The notes: generated by a model from the sequence alone, not told the origin. 64,000 nt of DNA from Conexibacter woesei Iso977N (GCF_000424625.1 NZ_AUKG01000001.1:1860001-1924000); one strand, 5' to 3'; counted from the stretch's first letter, positions 1-8,649 are shown. Translations and numbers: made by a program.

Positions 1-766
1 ACGTCGAGGTGGTGGCGTTGACCGTGCAGCTCGACGCCGGGGGCGTCGGGTCGGTCGTCGGCGGGGTGGTGACCGGCGGCGTGGTGACCGGCGGGGTGGT
101 GACCGGCGGCGTCGTGACCGGCGGCGTGGTGACCGGCGGCGTGGTGACCGGCGGCGTCGGGTCGGTCGTGGGCGGCGTGGTGACCGGCGGGGTGGTGACC
201 GGCGCGACGTCGGAGTAGATCGACGCAGCGGCGGTGCCCCAGTCGGGACCGTTGGCCCAGGTCGTCGGCAGCGCGGTCAGCGCCGTGCTCGACGAGCCGT
301 AGGTGCGCGAGCCCGAGGCGGCCTCGCGGTACTTCACGGTGCCGGTGGTCCCGGTCGGCTGCAGGACGCCCAGCCAGTAGGTGGTGCCCTTGGTCACCTT
401 CACTGCAGTGAACGTGCAGCGGTTCCACGCGCCCGGGGTGGGCGAGGTGATGACGCAGCGGGCGAGCCGCCTGGACGCGGCGGAGCTGCCGCTGAACAGG
501 CCGAGCTCGACCTTCGAGCCGGTGCTGCTCTTGTCCAGGTAGATGCTCAGGCGCGTCAGCGACGCGGTCGAACCCGCGGTGAGCTTGAAGTCCTGGCCAC
601 GACCGGGCGTGTTGTAGTCGACGGTCGATCCGACGGACGAGGAGCCGATGTCGGCGCTCGCGGTCGCCGGCAGAGCGGCGGCGCATGCGGCGAGCGTCAA
701 CAACGCGCCGGTGGTGCGGCGCGAGGTGGTCGGGATGCTGCGAACGGCGTGCCGGAAGTTGGGCAC
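1..766 (-). CDS. Secreted protein with Thr-Pro repeat linker (3' end outside window)
   Basis: The frame opens with GTG at 766, behind a good GGAGGT ribosome site, and is still open at base 1, so the protein is at least 255 residues. An Arg-rich N-terminus, a hydrophobic stretch and an ALPATASA-type cleavage site form a Sec signal peptide (about residues 1-38). A compact ~150-residue region with the look of a beta-sandwich follows (SLTRLSIYLDKSS, TTYWLGVLQP). Then comes a repeated PVTTP linker, and at the edge a new domain begins (SCTVNATTST). That last motif resembles the opening of secreted right-handed beta-helix proteins, but this is inference. Probable surface or extracellular protein; no enzymatic function can be assigned. 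Confidence 0.75.
   Translation of the reverse strand, partial: MPNFRHAVRSIPTTSRRTTGALLTLAACAAALPATASADIGSSSVGSTVDYNTPGRGQDFKLTAGSTASLTRLSIYLDKSSTGSKVELGLFSGSSAASRRLARCVITSPTPGAWNRCTFTAVKVTKGTTYWLGVLQPTGTTGTVKYREAASGSRTYGSSSTALTALPTTWANGPDWGTAAASIYSDVAPVTTPPVTTPPTTDPTPPVTTPPVTTPPVTTPPVTTPPVTTPPVTTPPTTDPTPPASSCTVNATTST
58..206 (-). repeat. 15-bp tandem repeat coding a PVTTP linker
   Basis: About eight near-identical 15-bp units, read on the minus strand as Pro-Val-Thr-Thr-Pro, are interrupted twice by a TTDPTPP variant. The array is in frame with the secreted protein. It makes an extended, probably O-glycosylatable spacer between the N-terminal and downstream domains. Being in frame in multiples of 15 bp, it can change length without breaking the gene. 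Confidence 0.85.
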
Positions 767-860
767 GGGTGAGACCTCCGAGAGGGAGTTGATGGTCGGC
801 GGCACGGCGACGTCCACGTCATGAGGACGCGCCAGGGGCGGTGCTGGAGGACCGGGAACA

Positions 861-889
861 CTGAACGTTGGGCATTGCCCAACGTTCAG
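861..889. promoter_or_regulatory. Perfect 13-bp inverted repeat, probable operator
   Basis: Arms 861-873 (CTGAACGTTGGGC) and 877-889 are exact reverse complements around a 3-base ATT spacer. The site lies about 95 bp upstream of the secreted-protein start at 766. There is no T-run on either side, so it looks more like a dimer-binding operator than a terminator. The rest of the gap 767-1071 holds no convincing gene. It has a weaker GGGATCC inverted repeat at 1044-1067 just past the stop at 1072. Confidence 0.5.
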
Positions 890-1071
890 GCTCGTCGAAG
901 ATTGGGGGCCTCGCACAATCGCGGCTCCCACACCCAGTGTCGGCTCCTCCCGCGAAGCCTCAACTAGGGATAAGGAACTCGGACGGGTATCCGACCCCCG
1001 ACTAGGGGAGGTTCGGTATGGAGCCTGACCGGTTGGTGTTTTGGGGATCCCCCGACCGAGGGATCCCTACG

Positions 1072-2100
1072 TCAGCTCGACGGGGTCGCGGCCGCCACGG
1101 TGGGCGAGTCCGCGGCCTTCATCCACACCTGCGGGTGCCCCGAGCCGTTCGCCGGGACGACCCACGTCGTCTCGTGCGCGTCGGCGTACAGGACGTGCGC
1201 GTCGTCGCGCCAGGAGAGCTGGTCGTCGATCGAGCGCGTCTCGGCGAGCGGCGTCTCCCTGCCCGTCGCGAGGTCCAGGACCGTGAAGCGCCACACCGTC
1301 GGGTCGCGCCGGATCGCCTTCTTGTAGGCGATGCGCGTGCCGTCGGGCGACAGCGCCGGGCACTCGACGTTCTCGTGGATCGCGGTGGCGGTCCTGCGCT
1401 TGATCGAGCCCTTGATCAGCCACGTGCGGGTGCCGGCGGCGGCGGTCGCGTAGAACGTGTCGCCGTCGTCGGCGAACGTCAGGCCCCAGAAGTTGCGGTC
1501 GCGGGCGGTGAACGGCCTGCCGTCGATCGTGACGTGGAAGTCCCTCTCGAGCTCGCCGACCTTCCTGCCGGTGGCCACGTCGATGATCGTCGCGACCGTC
1601 GAGAACTGGCCGGGCGCCGCGTAGGCGTGGCCGACGACGAACGCGGTCGTCCCGGCCCAGCGGCCGTCGGGGGAGATCCGGGCGCGGCTCGGGATGCCGG
1701 TGAGCGTGAGGTGGTGCGTGGCCTTGAGCTTCGCGTCGAGGATCGTCGCGTCGATCGCGGTGCCGACCACGTCGAGGCAGATCCCGTGGCCCGCGGCGAA
1801 CGCGACGCGTGAGCAGGACGTGCCGGCGGGCTCGCGCGGGCCGGGGGTCCCGTCGGCGTTCAGCGGCGCGACCGACAGGAAGCCGTAGGTGCTCGAGTGC
1901 GTGCGGTCGAGGTCGCGGAAGACGGCGAACGCCCTGCCGCCGGTGATCGTCTGCAGGACCGTGCCCCGCGAGGCGGCGACCGCCTTGGCCTGGTCGGCCC
2001 GCTGGTTGCTGGTGCGGGTCGCGGCGACCGCGACGAGCACGCCCGCGCCGGCGATGCAGACGACCGCCAGGACGGCGAACAGCTGGATGCGCCTAGACAC
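1072..2100 (-). CDS. Membrane-anchored TolB/WD40-like beta-propeller protein
   Basis: This 342-residue protein has one N-terminal membrane segment (about 7-29, LFAVLAVVCIAGAGVLVAVA) and an extracytoplasmic remainder. The body contains repeated propeller-blade signatures typical of TolB/PD40 proteins: ARISPDGRWAG, LTFADDGDTFY, CPALSPDGTRIAYKK and QLSWRDDAHVLYAD. Such blades usually mediate protein or ligand binding rather than catalysis. Its start overlaps the stop of the upstream MFS gene by 8 bp, so the two are co-transcribed and translationally coupled. The specific role is unknown. Confidence 0.75.
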   Translation of the reverse strand: MSRRIQLFAVLAVVCIAGAGVLVAVAATRTSNQRADQAKAVAASRGTVLQTITGGRAFAVFRDLDRTHSSTYGFLSVAPLNADGTPGPREPAGTSCSRVAFAAGHGICLDVVGTAIDATILDAKLKATHHLTLTGIPSRARISPDGRWAGTTAFVVGHAYAAPGQFSTVATIIDVATGRKVGELERDFHVTIDGRPFTARDRNFWGLTFADDGDTFYATAAAGTRTWLIKGSIKRRTATAIHENVECPALSPDGTRIAYKKAIRRDPTVWRFTVLDLATGRETPLAETRSIDDQLSWRDDAHVLYADAHETTWVVPANGSGHPQVWMKAADSPTVAAATPSS

Positions 2101-3340
2101 GTGCGGCGCGCAGACCCCAGGCCGCGACGCCCATCGCGGCGACGAGGACGATCGCGAACGCGGTGATCGCGGCGTCGATGCCCCACACCGTCCACAGCCC
2201 GCCGAAGACCAGCGAGGCGACGAGGCGCGTGGCGCTCGTCGCGGTGCCGACGAACGCGAGGCCCGAGCCGCGCAGCTCCTCCGGGACGTGGGCGCTGGTC
2301 AGCGCGGCGAGCACGCCGTCGGAGGCGGCGTAGTAGGCGCCGAGGAGCAGGAGCACGACGACGACGCCGGTGGTGGTGAGCGTGTGGTCCAGGAGGACGA
2401 GGTAGGCGGCGAGCAGCAGTCCGTAGCCCATCAGGAACATGCGGGTGCGGCCGAAGCGATCCGCCAGCCTGCCCGCGGGGATCGCGAGCACCATGTAGGC
2501 CGTCGCGGTCCCGGTGGCCAGCAGCGGGAAGACCTTGGGGTCGAAGTCGATGCGCTCGCGCAGCAGGAGGTAGAAGAACGCGTCGCTGATCGTCGCGACG
2601 CCGAGCAGCGAGGCGGTGAGCGTGAGGGCGCGGAACTGCGGCTTTGCGAGGAGGGCGAACGCGGCCCTGATGTCCGGCTTGGGCTCGGGCGCGTTCTCGG
2701 GCGCCGCGGGCTTGGGGTTGGGCTCGTCGACCAGGAGCGTGATGACGCCCACGCCGAGCAGCGCGATCAGGAACGAGACCAGGAAGATGGTGTTGAAGTC
2801 CGACGGCGCCGCCGCGAGCAGGCCGAACGCGACGAGCGGGCCGAGCATCGCGCCGACCGAGTCCATCGCGCGGTGCACGCCGAAGGCGGTGCCGAGGCGG
2901 CCGGCGGGCGCGGACAGCGAGATCATCGCGTCGCGCGGCGCGGTCCGGATCCCCTTGCCGGCGCGGTCGGCGGTGATGACCGCGCCGATCAGGCCGAGCG
3001 CGGAGCCGGCGAGGATCATCAGCGGCTTGCAGATCGCCGACAGCGCGTAGCCGGACGCGGCGACCCACTTGTGCGAGCGCATCCGGTCGCCGGCGAAGCC
3101 GGAGAACAGGCGCATGATCGCGCTGGCGCCCTGGTAGAGCCCGTCGATCACGCCGTACTGCAGCGGCGTGTAGCCGAGCGTGTAGACGAGGTACACCGGC
3201 AGGATCGTCGCGACCATCTCCGAGGAGATGTCCGTCAGCAGCGAGCACGCGCCCAGCAGCACGACCGTCCGCCCGACGCGCAACGAGCCACTCCGGCGCC
3301 GGTCACGGAGCAGGGCGCGGGGATTTGCGACGCTGTACAT
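2093..3340 (-). CDS. MFS transporter
   Basis: This 415-residue polytopic protein has about 12 hydrophobic segments. A motif-A-like loop between TM2 and TM3 (GFAGDRMRSHK) recurs in the second half (PAGRLADRFGRTR), the duplicated signature of the major facilitator superfamily. A strongly conserved DRAGKGIRTAPRDAMIS loop places it in a subfamily of uncharacterised actinobacterial and proteobacterial MFS carriers. The substrate cannot be read from sequence. It is the first gene of a two-gene operon with the propeller protein. Confidence 0.85.
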   Translation of the reverse strand: MYSVANPRALLRDRRRSGSLRVGRTVVLLGACSLLTDISSEMVATILPVYLVYTLGYTPLQYGVIDGLYQGASAIMRLFSGFAGDRMRSHKWVAASGYALSAICKPLMILAGSALGLIGAVITADRAGKGIRTAPRDAMISLSAPAGRLGTAFGVHRAMDSVGAMLGPLVAFGLLAAAPSDFNTIFLVSFLIALLGVGVITLLVDEPNPKPAAPENAPEPKPDIRAAFALLAKPQFRALTLTASLLGVATISDAFFYLLLRERIDFDPKVFPLLATGTATAYMVLAIPAGRLADRFGRTRMFLMGYGLLLAAYLVLLDHTLTTTGVVVVLLLLGAYYAASDGVLAALTSAHVPEELRGSGLAFVGTATSATRLVASLVFGGLWTVWGIDAAITAFAIVLVAAMGVAAWGLRAARV

Positions 3341-3425
3341 CGGGGGAGGAACGGATGAGGTCCGGCGGTTCTTCCGCCACGCGATCGCGCCCCCGGGGGC
3401 GCCGGTCAGTGCCGGCGCGTGTGGC

Positions 3426-4127
3426 TCAGCGCCAGTTGTGCAGCAGGTCCGCGTCGGAGACCTGCCGGACCACGCGGCCCGGCACGCCCATCACGAAGCC
3501 GCGCTCCGGCACGTCGGCGGTCACGACCGCGCCCGCGGCCACGAAGGCCTCGACGCCGACGGTCACGCCGGGGGTCAGGACGACGCCGCCGCCGATCCGG
3601 CAGGCGCGGCGCAGCGTGGCGCCGTGGAGCTGGTACTCGTCGCCGTGGCGGTTCATCGTGTCGTCGTTGGTCGTCATCGCGCAGGGCCCGACGAACACGT
3701 CGTCCTCGACCGTGCTGAAGCCCGTGATGTACACGGAGGTCTGGATCCGCACGCGGTCGCCGATCGTCACGTCGTTGTCGACGGCCGAGCCGCGGCCGAT
3801 GACCGTGCCGGCGCCGATCGTGGAGCGCTCGCGCACGAAGGACTGGTCGCCGATGATCGAGCCCTCGCCGACGCGCGCGCCCGCGAAGACGATCGCCTGC
3901 GCGCAGATCGCGGCGCCCGCGCCGATGACCAGCGGCGCGTCGCCGACGGGGGCCGACGCGCTCGTGGGGGAGAGCTTGGGGCGCTTGCCGAGGATCGCGC
4001 CGTCCTGGATGACGACGCCGTCGCCGATCACCACGTTGTCGTGGACGACGACGTTGGCGCCGAACGTGACGTTCGCGCCGACCTGGGCGGACGGGCTCAG
4101 CGTGAGGTTGGCCGCGTCGTGGCTCAT
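3426..4127 (-). CDS. Left-handed beta-helix acyl/acetyltransferase
   Basis: This 233-residue protein consists almost entirely of hexapeptide repeats ([IV]G.[GN]..; for example VIGDGVVIQDGAILG, VGEGSIIGD, TIGAGTVIG). It ends in the GVPGRVVRQ turn typical of trimeric sugar O- or N-acetyltransferases of the WlbB/WbpD type. A loop with DDTMNRHG lies where the acceptor site is in those enzymes. The ATG at 4127 is chosen because a -10 element lies 8 nt upstream and the hexapeptides begin soon after. Longer in-frame readings upstream are not gene-like. With the neighbouring glycosyltransferases it may decorate a surface polysaccharide. Confidence 0.82.
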   Translation of the reverse strand: MSHDAANLTLSPSAQVGANVTFGANVVVHDNVVIGDGVVIQDGAILGKRPKLSPTSASAPVGDAPLVIGAGAAICAQAIVFAGARVGEGSIIGDQSFVRERSTIGAGTVIGRGSAVDNDVTIGDRVRIQTSVYITGFSTVEDDVFVGPCAMTTNDDTMNRHGDEYQLHGATLRRACRIGGGVVLTPGVTVGVEAFVAAGAVVTADVPERGFVMGVPGRVVRQVSDADLLHNWR

Positions 4128-4135
4128 GGCGGGCG

Positions 4136-4141
4136 ACCCTA
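4136..4141 (-). promoter_or_regulatory. -10 element TAGGGT, leaderless type
   Basis: On the minus strand TAGGGT ends 8 nt before the ATG at 4127, so transcription should begin at or next to the start codon. This is one member of a recurrent pattern in the window. Confidence 0.5.
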
Positions 4142-4244
4142 CCGGCTCGGCAGGTCGCCCTACGGGTTCGCCCTGCGCGTTCGCGTTGCGCTTCGTTAAG
4201 AGCGCGGGGAGATCGTCCCCGCGCGGGCATACCCTCTCACCGCC

Positions 4245-5723
4245 GTGCTGATCGAGGAACGCTCCGCTGCCCTCCGCGTCTCGCAGGCGCCGTCCGGTAC
4301 GGCGCTGGCCTCTGCGCGCGGACTGCCGGTTCACGGCGCGGTGCTGCTGGCCGCGGCCTGCGTGGTCATCGCGGCGCTGACGCTGCTGCTGCCCAGCGCG
4401 CCGACGTACGACCCGTGGTCGTGGATCATCTGGGGACGCGAGATCGCGCACCTGGACCTCGTCACGACCGAGGGGCCGTCGTGGAAGCCGCTGCCGGTGG
4501 CGTTCACCACCATCTTCTCGTTCTTCGGCTCGTGGTCGCCGGACCTGTGGCTCGTCGTGGCGCGCGCCGGCGCGATCGCCGCGTGCGCCCTGGCCTTCCG
4601 GGTCGCGCGTGGGCTCGGCGGCGGGATCGTCGGCGGCGTGGCCGCGGCGTGCGCGCTGGCGATCGCACCGTGGTGGATCCGCTCCGGCGCCTTGGGGAAC
4701 TCCGAGGGCTTGTTGGTGGCCTTGGTGCTGGGCGCGATCGATCGCGAGATCGCGGGCGACCGCCGGTTCGCGTTCTGGCTCGCCGTCTGTGCGGGGCTGC
4801 TGCGGCCGGAGGTCTGGCCGTTCCTGGGGTTGTACGGGCTGTTCGTGATGTACACGAAGGCCTACTCGTGGCGCGTGGTGGTGGGCGTCGGCGTGGCCGT
4901 GCTCGCCGTCTGGACGCTGCCCGAGTGGTGGGGCTCCGGTGACCTGCTGCGCGCCGCGCACCGGGCGAAGAACGTCAACGCGGGGGCGCCGACCTACGCC
5001 GACAACCCGGCGCGCGAGGTGCTGCACGACGCGGGGCTGATGCTGACGACGCCGCTGATCGTCGGGCTGCTGTGCTGCGGCGTGATGGTCATCGCGCGGC
5101 GCCGCGACCGCATCATGGCCGTGGTGATCGCGATGTCGATCGCGTGGCTCGGGCTCGTCGCGTACATGACGTCGGACGGCTTCAGCGGCAACCAGCGGTA
5201 CCTGATGGGGCCGGTCGCGTTGTTGATGGTCTTGGGCGGTGCCGGGATCGGCTGGGCGCTCGGGTTGGTCGTCGACGGCATCGCGCGCTACGTGCCCGCG
5301 GTGAGGTCGGTGGGGCGGCGGCCTTCTCTTGTTGTTGTCGTGCTCGCCTCGGCCGTCGTCGGGCTGGTCTTCGCGGCGCCGAGCTTCGAGCGCTTCTCGC
5401 CCAACCTGAGGGGCTTGAAGTACCAGGCCCAGCTCGCCGACGAGCTGCCGGGGCTGATCCGGACCGCGGGCGGCGCCGAGAAGCTGAAGGCGTGCGGGAC
5501 GCCGTTCACCGGGCCGTTCCTGGTGCCGGTCGTGGCGTGGAACCTGAGGATGCACACCAAGGACATCCGGCTGTCGCCGCAGGCGCCGTCGGTGACGTTC
5601 CGGGTCAGGACGACCGCGCGGGCGCGGGCGGTGCCGTCGCTGAAGGACGTCGGCGACGACACGACGCTGGCGACGGGCTCCAAGTGGCGCATCGTCGCGT
5701 CCTGCGGGAGCCCGGGGGCGTGA
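4245..5723 (+). CDS. GT-C fold membrane glycosyltransferase
   Basis: This 492-residue protein has about 11-12 membrane segments. An acidic/aromatic loop follows TM1 (PTYDPWSWIIWGREI, then GPSWKPLP), where ArnT/PMT-like GT-C enzymes carry their catalytic Asp and bind polyprenyl-phosphate sugars. A short soluble C-terminal tail contains CGTPFTGPFLVPVVAW. GTG at 4245 is the first start. No strong ribosome site is visible, and TACCCT at 4230-4235 could be a -10 for a nearly leaderless message. The stop codon overlaps the next gene's GTG, so the two glycosyltransferases form an operon. Many Leu residues use TTG, often in runs. Confidence 0.78.
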   Translation: MLIEERSAALRVSQAPSGTALASARGLPVHGAVLLAAACVVIAALTLLLPSAPTYDPWSWIIWGREIAHLDLVTTEGPSWKPLPVAFTTIFSFFGSWSPDLWLVVARAGAIAACALAFRVARGLGGGIVGGVAAACALAIAPWWIRSGALGNSEGLLVALVLGAIDREIAGDRRFAFWLAVCAGLLRPEVWPFLGLYGLFVMYTKAYSWRVVVGVGVAVLAVWTLPEWWGSGDLLRAAHRAKNVNAGAPTYADNPAREVLHDAGLMLTTPLIVGLLCCGVMVIARRRDRIMAVVIAMSIAWLGLVAYMTSDGFSGNQRYLMGPVALLMVLGGAGIGWALGLVVDGIARYVPAVRSVGRRPSLVVVVLASAVVGLVFAAPSFERFSPNLRGLKYQAQLADELPGLIRTAGGAEKLKACGTPFTGPFLVPVVAWNLRMHTKDIRLSPQAPSVTFRVRTTARARAVPSLKDVGDDTTLATGSKWRIVASCGSPGA

Positions 5724-7345
5724 GCGTGGTCGAGGACGGGCCGACGACGGTGCCGGACACGGCCGTCGCGCCTTCGCCTGCTCCGGGTGCTTCCGGTGCG
5801 GCGTCGCGTTCCTCCTGGTGGCAGGACACGCGGTGGGCCTGGCGGGTCCTCGGCGTCCTGGCGATCATGGGGCTGTCGGTCTGGCTGCGCTCCCACGCGA
5901 TCACCGCGAAGTTCTGGATCGACGAGGGCCTCAGCGTCGGGATCGCCCACCACGACTTCTGGTCGATCCCGGGCGTCCTGAAGAAGGACGGCTCGCCGCC
6001 GTTGTACTACATGTTGCTGCACTCCTGGATGGGGGTGATCGGCGGCGACGGCGAGTCCCGGACGCACGCGCTGTCGCTGCTGTGCGCGACGCTCACGATC
6101 CCGAGCGGCTGGTGGTTCGGCCGCCGGCTGTTCGGCGAGAAGTCCGCGTGGGCGACCGCCGCGCTGTGCGCGACGCTGCCGTTCCTGACGTACTACGCGC
6201 AGGAGACGCGGATGTACGCCTTGGTCGCGGTGCTGGGGCTGTGCGCGTCCGGGTCGTTCGCGATGGCCTACGCGGTCGGGGACCGGCGCTGGATCCCGGT
6301 GTTCAGCGTGTTCATGGCGTTGACCGTGTACGCGCACAACTGGGGGTTGTTCCTGGCCTTGGGGTCGGGGGCGGCGTTCCTGGTGCTGTGGCGCCAGACC
6401 GACCGCGAGCAGCGCCGGGCGTTCTTCAGGGACGGCGTGCTCGGCTTCGGGTTGTTGGTGTTGTTGTATCTGCCCTGGATCCCGACCGTGTTGTTCCAGG
6501 CCAAGCACACGGGCGCGCCGTGGGCCGAGGCGCCGGACTTCAACGGGTTGTTGAACGGGTTGCAGAACCTGGTCGGCGGGTTGACGACGGCGTTGATGTT
6601 GTTGATCGTCGGGATCGCCGGGCTGGCGACTTTGAGCGGCGGGCGCGAGGGTCGCGAGCGCTCGCGGACCGTCGTCGCCTTGGGCGTCTCCGTGGGCGTG
6701 GCGGTGGCGCTGGCCTGGCTGGCCTCGCAGGCCTCTCCCGCCTGGGCGACGCGCTACTTCTCCGTCTTCATCGGCCCCGCGTTGCTGATGGCCGGCGCCG
6801 GTCTGGTCCGTTTCGGCAAGCCCGGCCTGATCGCCCTCGGGATCACGTTGGTGTTGTGGTTCAACCCGCACGAGCGCCAGATCCGCGGCAAGTCCGACGC
6901 CTACCGCGTCGCCGGGACCTTGAAGTCCCAGGGCCTGATCCAGAAGGGCGACCTCGTCGTCGCCGTGCATCCGGAGTACGGCCCGGCGATGCGCTACTAC
7001 CTCGGCGGTGGGTACAGGTGGGCCGACGCGCTCGGGCCGGTGACCGACAACCGCGTCTTCGACTGGCGCGACGCGCTCGACCGCTTCAAGGCGGCGGGCC
7101 CGAAGCGGACGCTGGCGAAGCTCGAGCCGTCGGTGAGGTCAGGCCAGCACCTCATCCTGATCATGCCGATCATCCGGACCGCCTCCTGGGGCGCCCCCTG
7201 GACCTCCGAGATCCGCCACCGCGCCCCCCAATGGGAACGCGCCCTCAACACGGACAAGAACTTCATCCGCATCGGCCCCGTGCCCTCCTTCAGGAGGCGC
7301 GCCCTGCCCCGCGGCGTCCGAGCGATCGTCTACCTCAAGAAGTAA
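5720..7345 (+). CDS. ArnT/PMT-like membrane glycosyltransferase
   Basis: This 541-residue polytopic protein starts at GTG 5720, overlapping the upstream TGA (GTGA). The segment after TM1 (FWIDEGLSVGIAHH) and PPLYYMLLHSW match the PMT_2/ArnT family. In that family the first-loop Asp-Glu pair is catalytic and the donor is a polyprenyl-phosphate sugar. A long C-terminal extracytoplasmic region contains MRYYLGGGYRWADALGP, a segment duplicated in decayed form at 10809-10994. It probably acts with the upstream paralogue in exporting or modifying cell-surface glycans. The gene directly borders the accessory island. Confidence 0.8.
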   Translation: MSVVEDGPTTVPDTAVAPSPAPGASGAASRSSWWQDTRWAWRVLGVLAIMGLSVWLRSHAITAKFWIDEGLSVGIAHHDFWSIPGVLKKDGSPPLYYMLLHSWMGVIGGDGESRTHALSLLCATLTIPSGWWFGRRLFGEKSAWATAALCATLPFLTYYAQETRMYALVAVLGLCASGSFAMAYAVGDRRWIPVFSVFMALTVYAHNWGLFLALGSGAAFLVLWRQTDREQRRAFFRDGVLGFGLLVLLYLPWIPTVLFQAKHTGAPWAEAPDFNGLLNGLQNLVGGLTTALMLLIVGIAGLATLSGGREGRERSRTVVALGVSVGVAVALAWLASQASPAWATRYFSVFIGPALLMAGAGLVRFGKPGLIALGITLVLWFNPHERQIRGKSDAYRVAGTLKSQGLIQKGDLVVAVHPEYGPAMRYYLGGGYRWADALGPVTDNRVFDWRDALDRFKAAGPKRTLAKLEPSVRSGQHLILIMPIIRTASWGAPWTSEIRHRAPQWERALNTDKNFIRIGPVPSFRRRALPRGVRAIVYLKK

Positions 7346-7380
7346 CCGGGGCCCGTCACCCGGCGCCTCCGGCACCGCCA

Positions 7381-7760
7381 CCCTCGCTACACGCGCCTCC
7401 TCGCCTCTGGTACCGCCACCGCAGCGGGGCGGTCAGCCACACCTGCAGTGCCAGCGTCTCACCACCAGTACGTCGTCGCGCCTGGCACGCCGACCCTTCG
7501 CACTCTCCGCGGTCGCCTCTACCGGGCGATCCGTCACGTCCCGTCCCCCTCGGTACACGCGCCTCGTCGCCTCTGGCGCCGCCACCGCAGCGGGGCGGTC
7601 AGCCACACCTGCAGTGCCAGCGTTCCGCAACCAGTACGTCGTCGCGCCTGGCACGCCAACCTTCGCGCTCTCGCGGTCGCCTCTACCGGCGATCCGTCAC
7701 GTTCCGCCTCCCTCGGCAGACGCGTCCCATCGCCTCTGGGACCTTCATCGCGGGCGGACG
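7381..7760. repeat. Tandem ~165-bp imperfect direct repeat, about 2.3 copies
   Basis: Units begin at 7381, 7547 and 7710 with CCCTCG-TACACGCGCCT-like starts (166 and 163 bp apart); the third breaks off after about 50 bp. A core of more than 40 bases, starting ccgccaccgcagcggggcgg, is identical in units 1 and 2. Open frames across it have no family resemblance and are not conserved between units, so I read it as non-coding. The following stretch, 7761-8175, shows no supportable gene. It is slightly poorer in G+C than the flanking core. Confidence 0.8.
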
Positions 7761-8175
7761 ATCAACCTCACTGATCGCTCCAACTTCGCTTCTGGTCGTG
7801 CTCTCCGTCGGCGCAGCGGTTGGCTGTCAGGGAGCTGCGGGCCTCTTACCGTCAGAGCCGGCGCGCTTCGGGTGCGGTGGGGAGGCGTTGCGATTCGGGT
7901 GCTTGGCTTCGCCGCTGATCTCGCGCAGCGCCCAGCCGTACTCATAGCCCCTGAACTCCGTGACGGGCTTGGGTTCGTGGTTGCGGCGGTGAAGCCAGCG
8001 GGTGAGGCGGCTGAGGGCGATGGGGGAGGGTTACCCGGGACGGAAGACGCCGAAGAGCCGGCGTTCGTTCTGAGGGGGCCGCGTTGAGCGTTCGGCCAGA
8101 AGCGCGACGAGGCTGCGCGGTCGATCATCCCGCTCGACCTGCCGGTCGAGTCGCGGCCTTGTCATGAGCGCGCCG

Positions 8176-8649
8176 TCAGCGCGCTGTCTTCGGCACCGCG
8201 GACAGCGGTTCCAGGTCCTGCATCTGGCCGTTCAGCAGTGATGGCGCTTCACGGTCTTTCAGGAAGCGGTAGCTCTGCGGGGTGACGAAGTGCCGTTGGC
8301 GCCGGCGCAGCTCATGAAGCCGGATCGGTCGAGCGAACTTCGCCGTCGCATCGACGACGATCGCACAAGGCTGGGCGGCGCCTTCGAGGTAGTTGTCGTA
8401 CTCGGCCCGAGTCAGGCCCATCGCAGGAGCATGTCGTGACCAGATGTCCTCGGGATCGGACGTCTCGGTCTCAGCGACGCGCACGGCGCCCACGAGCGCG
8501 CACGTCGGCGAACTTTCGTAGAGCAGGCACAGGGTGCCCGGCGCGATGCGCGCTCGGCGCCGTCGCAGCTCGACCGTCTTCGTGCCATCAAGCAGCGCGG
8601 CGGCGAATCGTGGGCGCACGCTGAGGAGCACGATCTGGTCAGCTCGCAT
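8176..8649 (-). CDS. ASCH/PUA-like domain protein
   Basis: This 157-residue protein begins with the ASCH pattern: LLSVRPRFAAALLDGTKTVELRRRR (read in two parts), then PGTLCLLYESSPTCALVGAVRV. ASCH domains adopt the PUA-like fold and are predicted to bind RNA or modified nucleic acids. The C-terminal third is basic (LHELRRRQRHFVTPQSYRFL). Its ATG lies inside the end of the upstream GNAT-PIN gene (11-bp overlap), so the two are translationally coupled and probably work together. This is a sequence-based family assignment; the biochemical role is unknown. Confidence 0.75.
   Translation of the reverse strand: MRADQIVLLSVRPRFAAALLDGTKTVELRRRRARIAPGTLCLLYESSPTCALVGAVRVAETETSDPEDIWSRHAPAMGLTRAEYDNYLEGAAQPCAIVVDATAKFARPIRLHELRRRQRHFVTPQSYRFLKDREAPSLLNGQMQDLEPLSAVPKTAR

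Noticed and set aside
58-206. CRISPR-like array
   Set aside because: Direct 15-bp repeats without spacers, in frame in a secreted protein. No CRISPR array or cas gene is visible in the window.
1044-1067. GGGATCC inverted repeat as terminator of the propeller gene
   Set aside because: The stem is short with a long loop, GGATCC is self-complementary, and there is no T-run. Kept only as a weak note.
1889-3358. Long plus-strand frame opposite the MFS transporter
   Set aside because: Arg/Glu/Gly-rich low-complexity translation with no family resemblance. The minus strand holds a clear MFS gene with membrane segments and conserved loops.
7448-8087. Open frames across the tandem repeat (plus and minus strands)
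   Set aside because: Translations are not maintained in the same frame between repeat units, have no recognisable motif and lack ribosome sites.
7745-8128. 127-residue minus-strand frame upstream of the ASCH end
   Set aside because: Ser/Pro/Arg-rich sequence without a domain. The composition fits non-coding DNA read in a high-GC frame.
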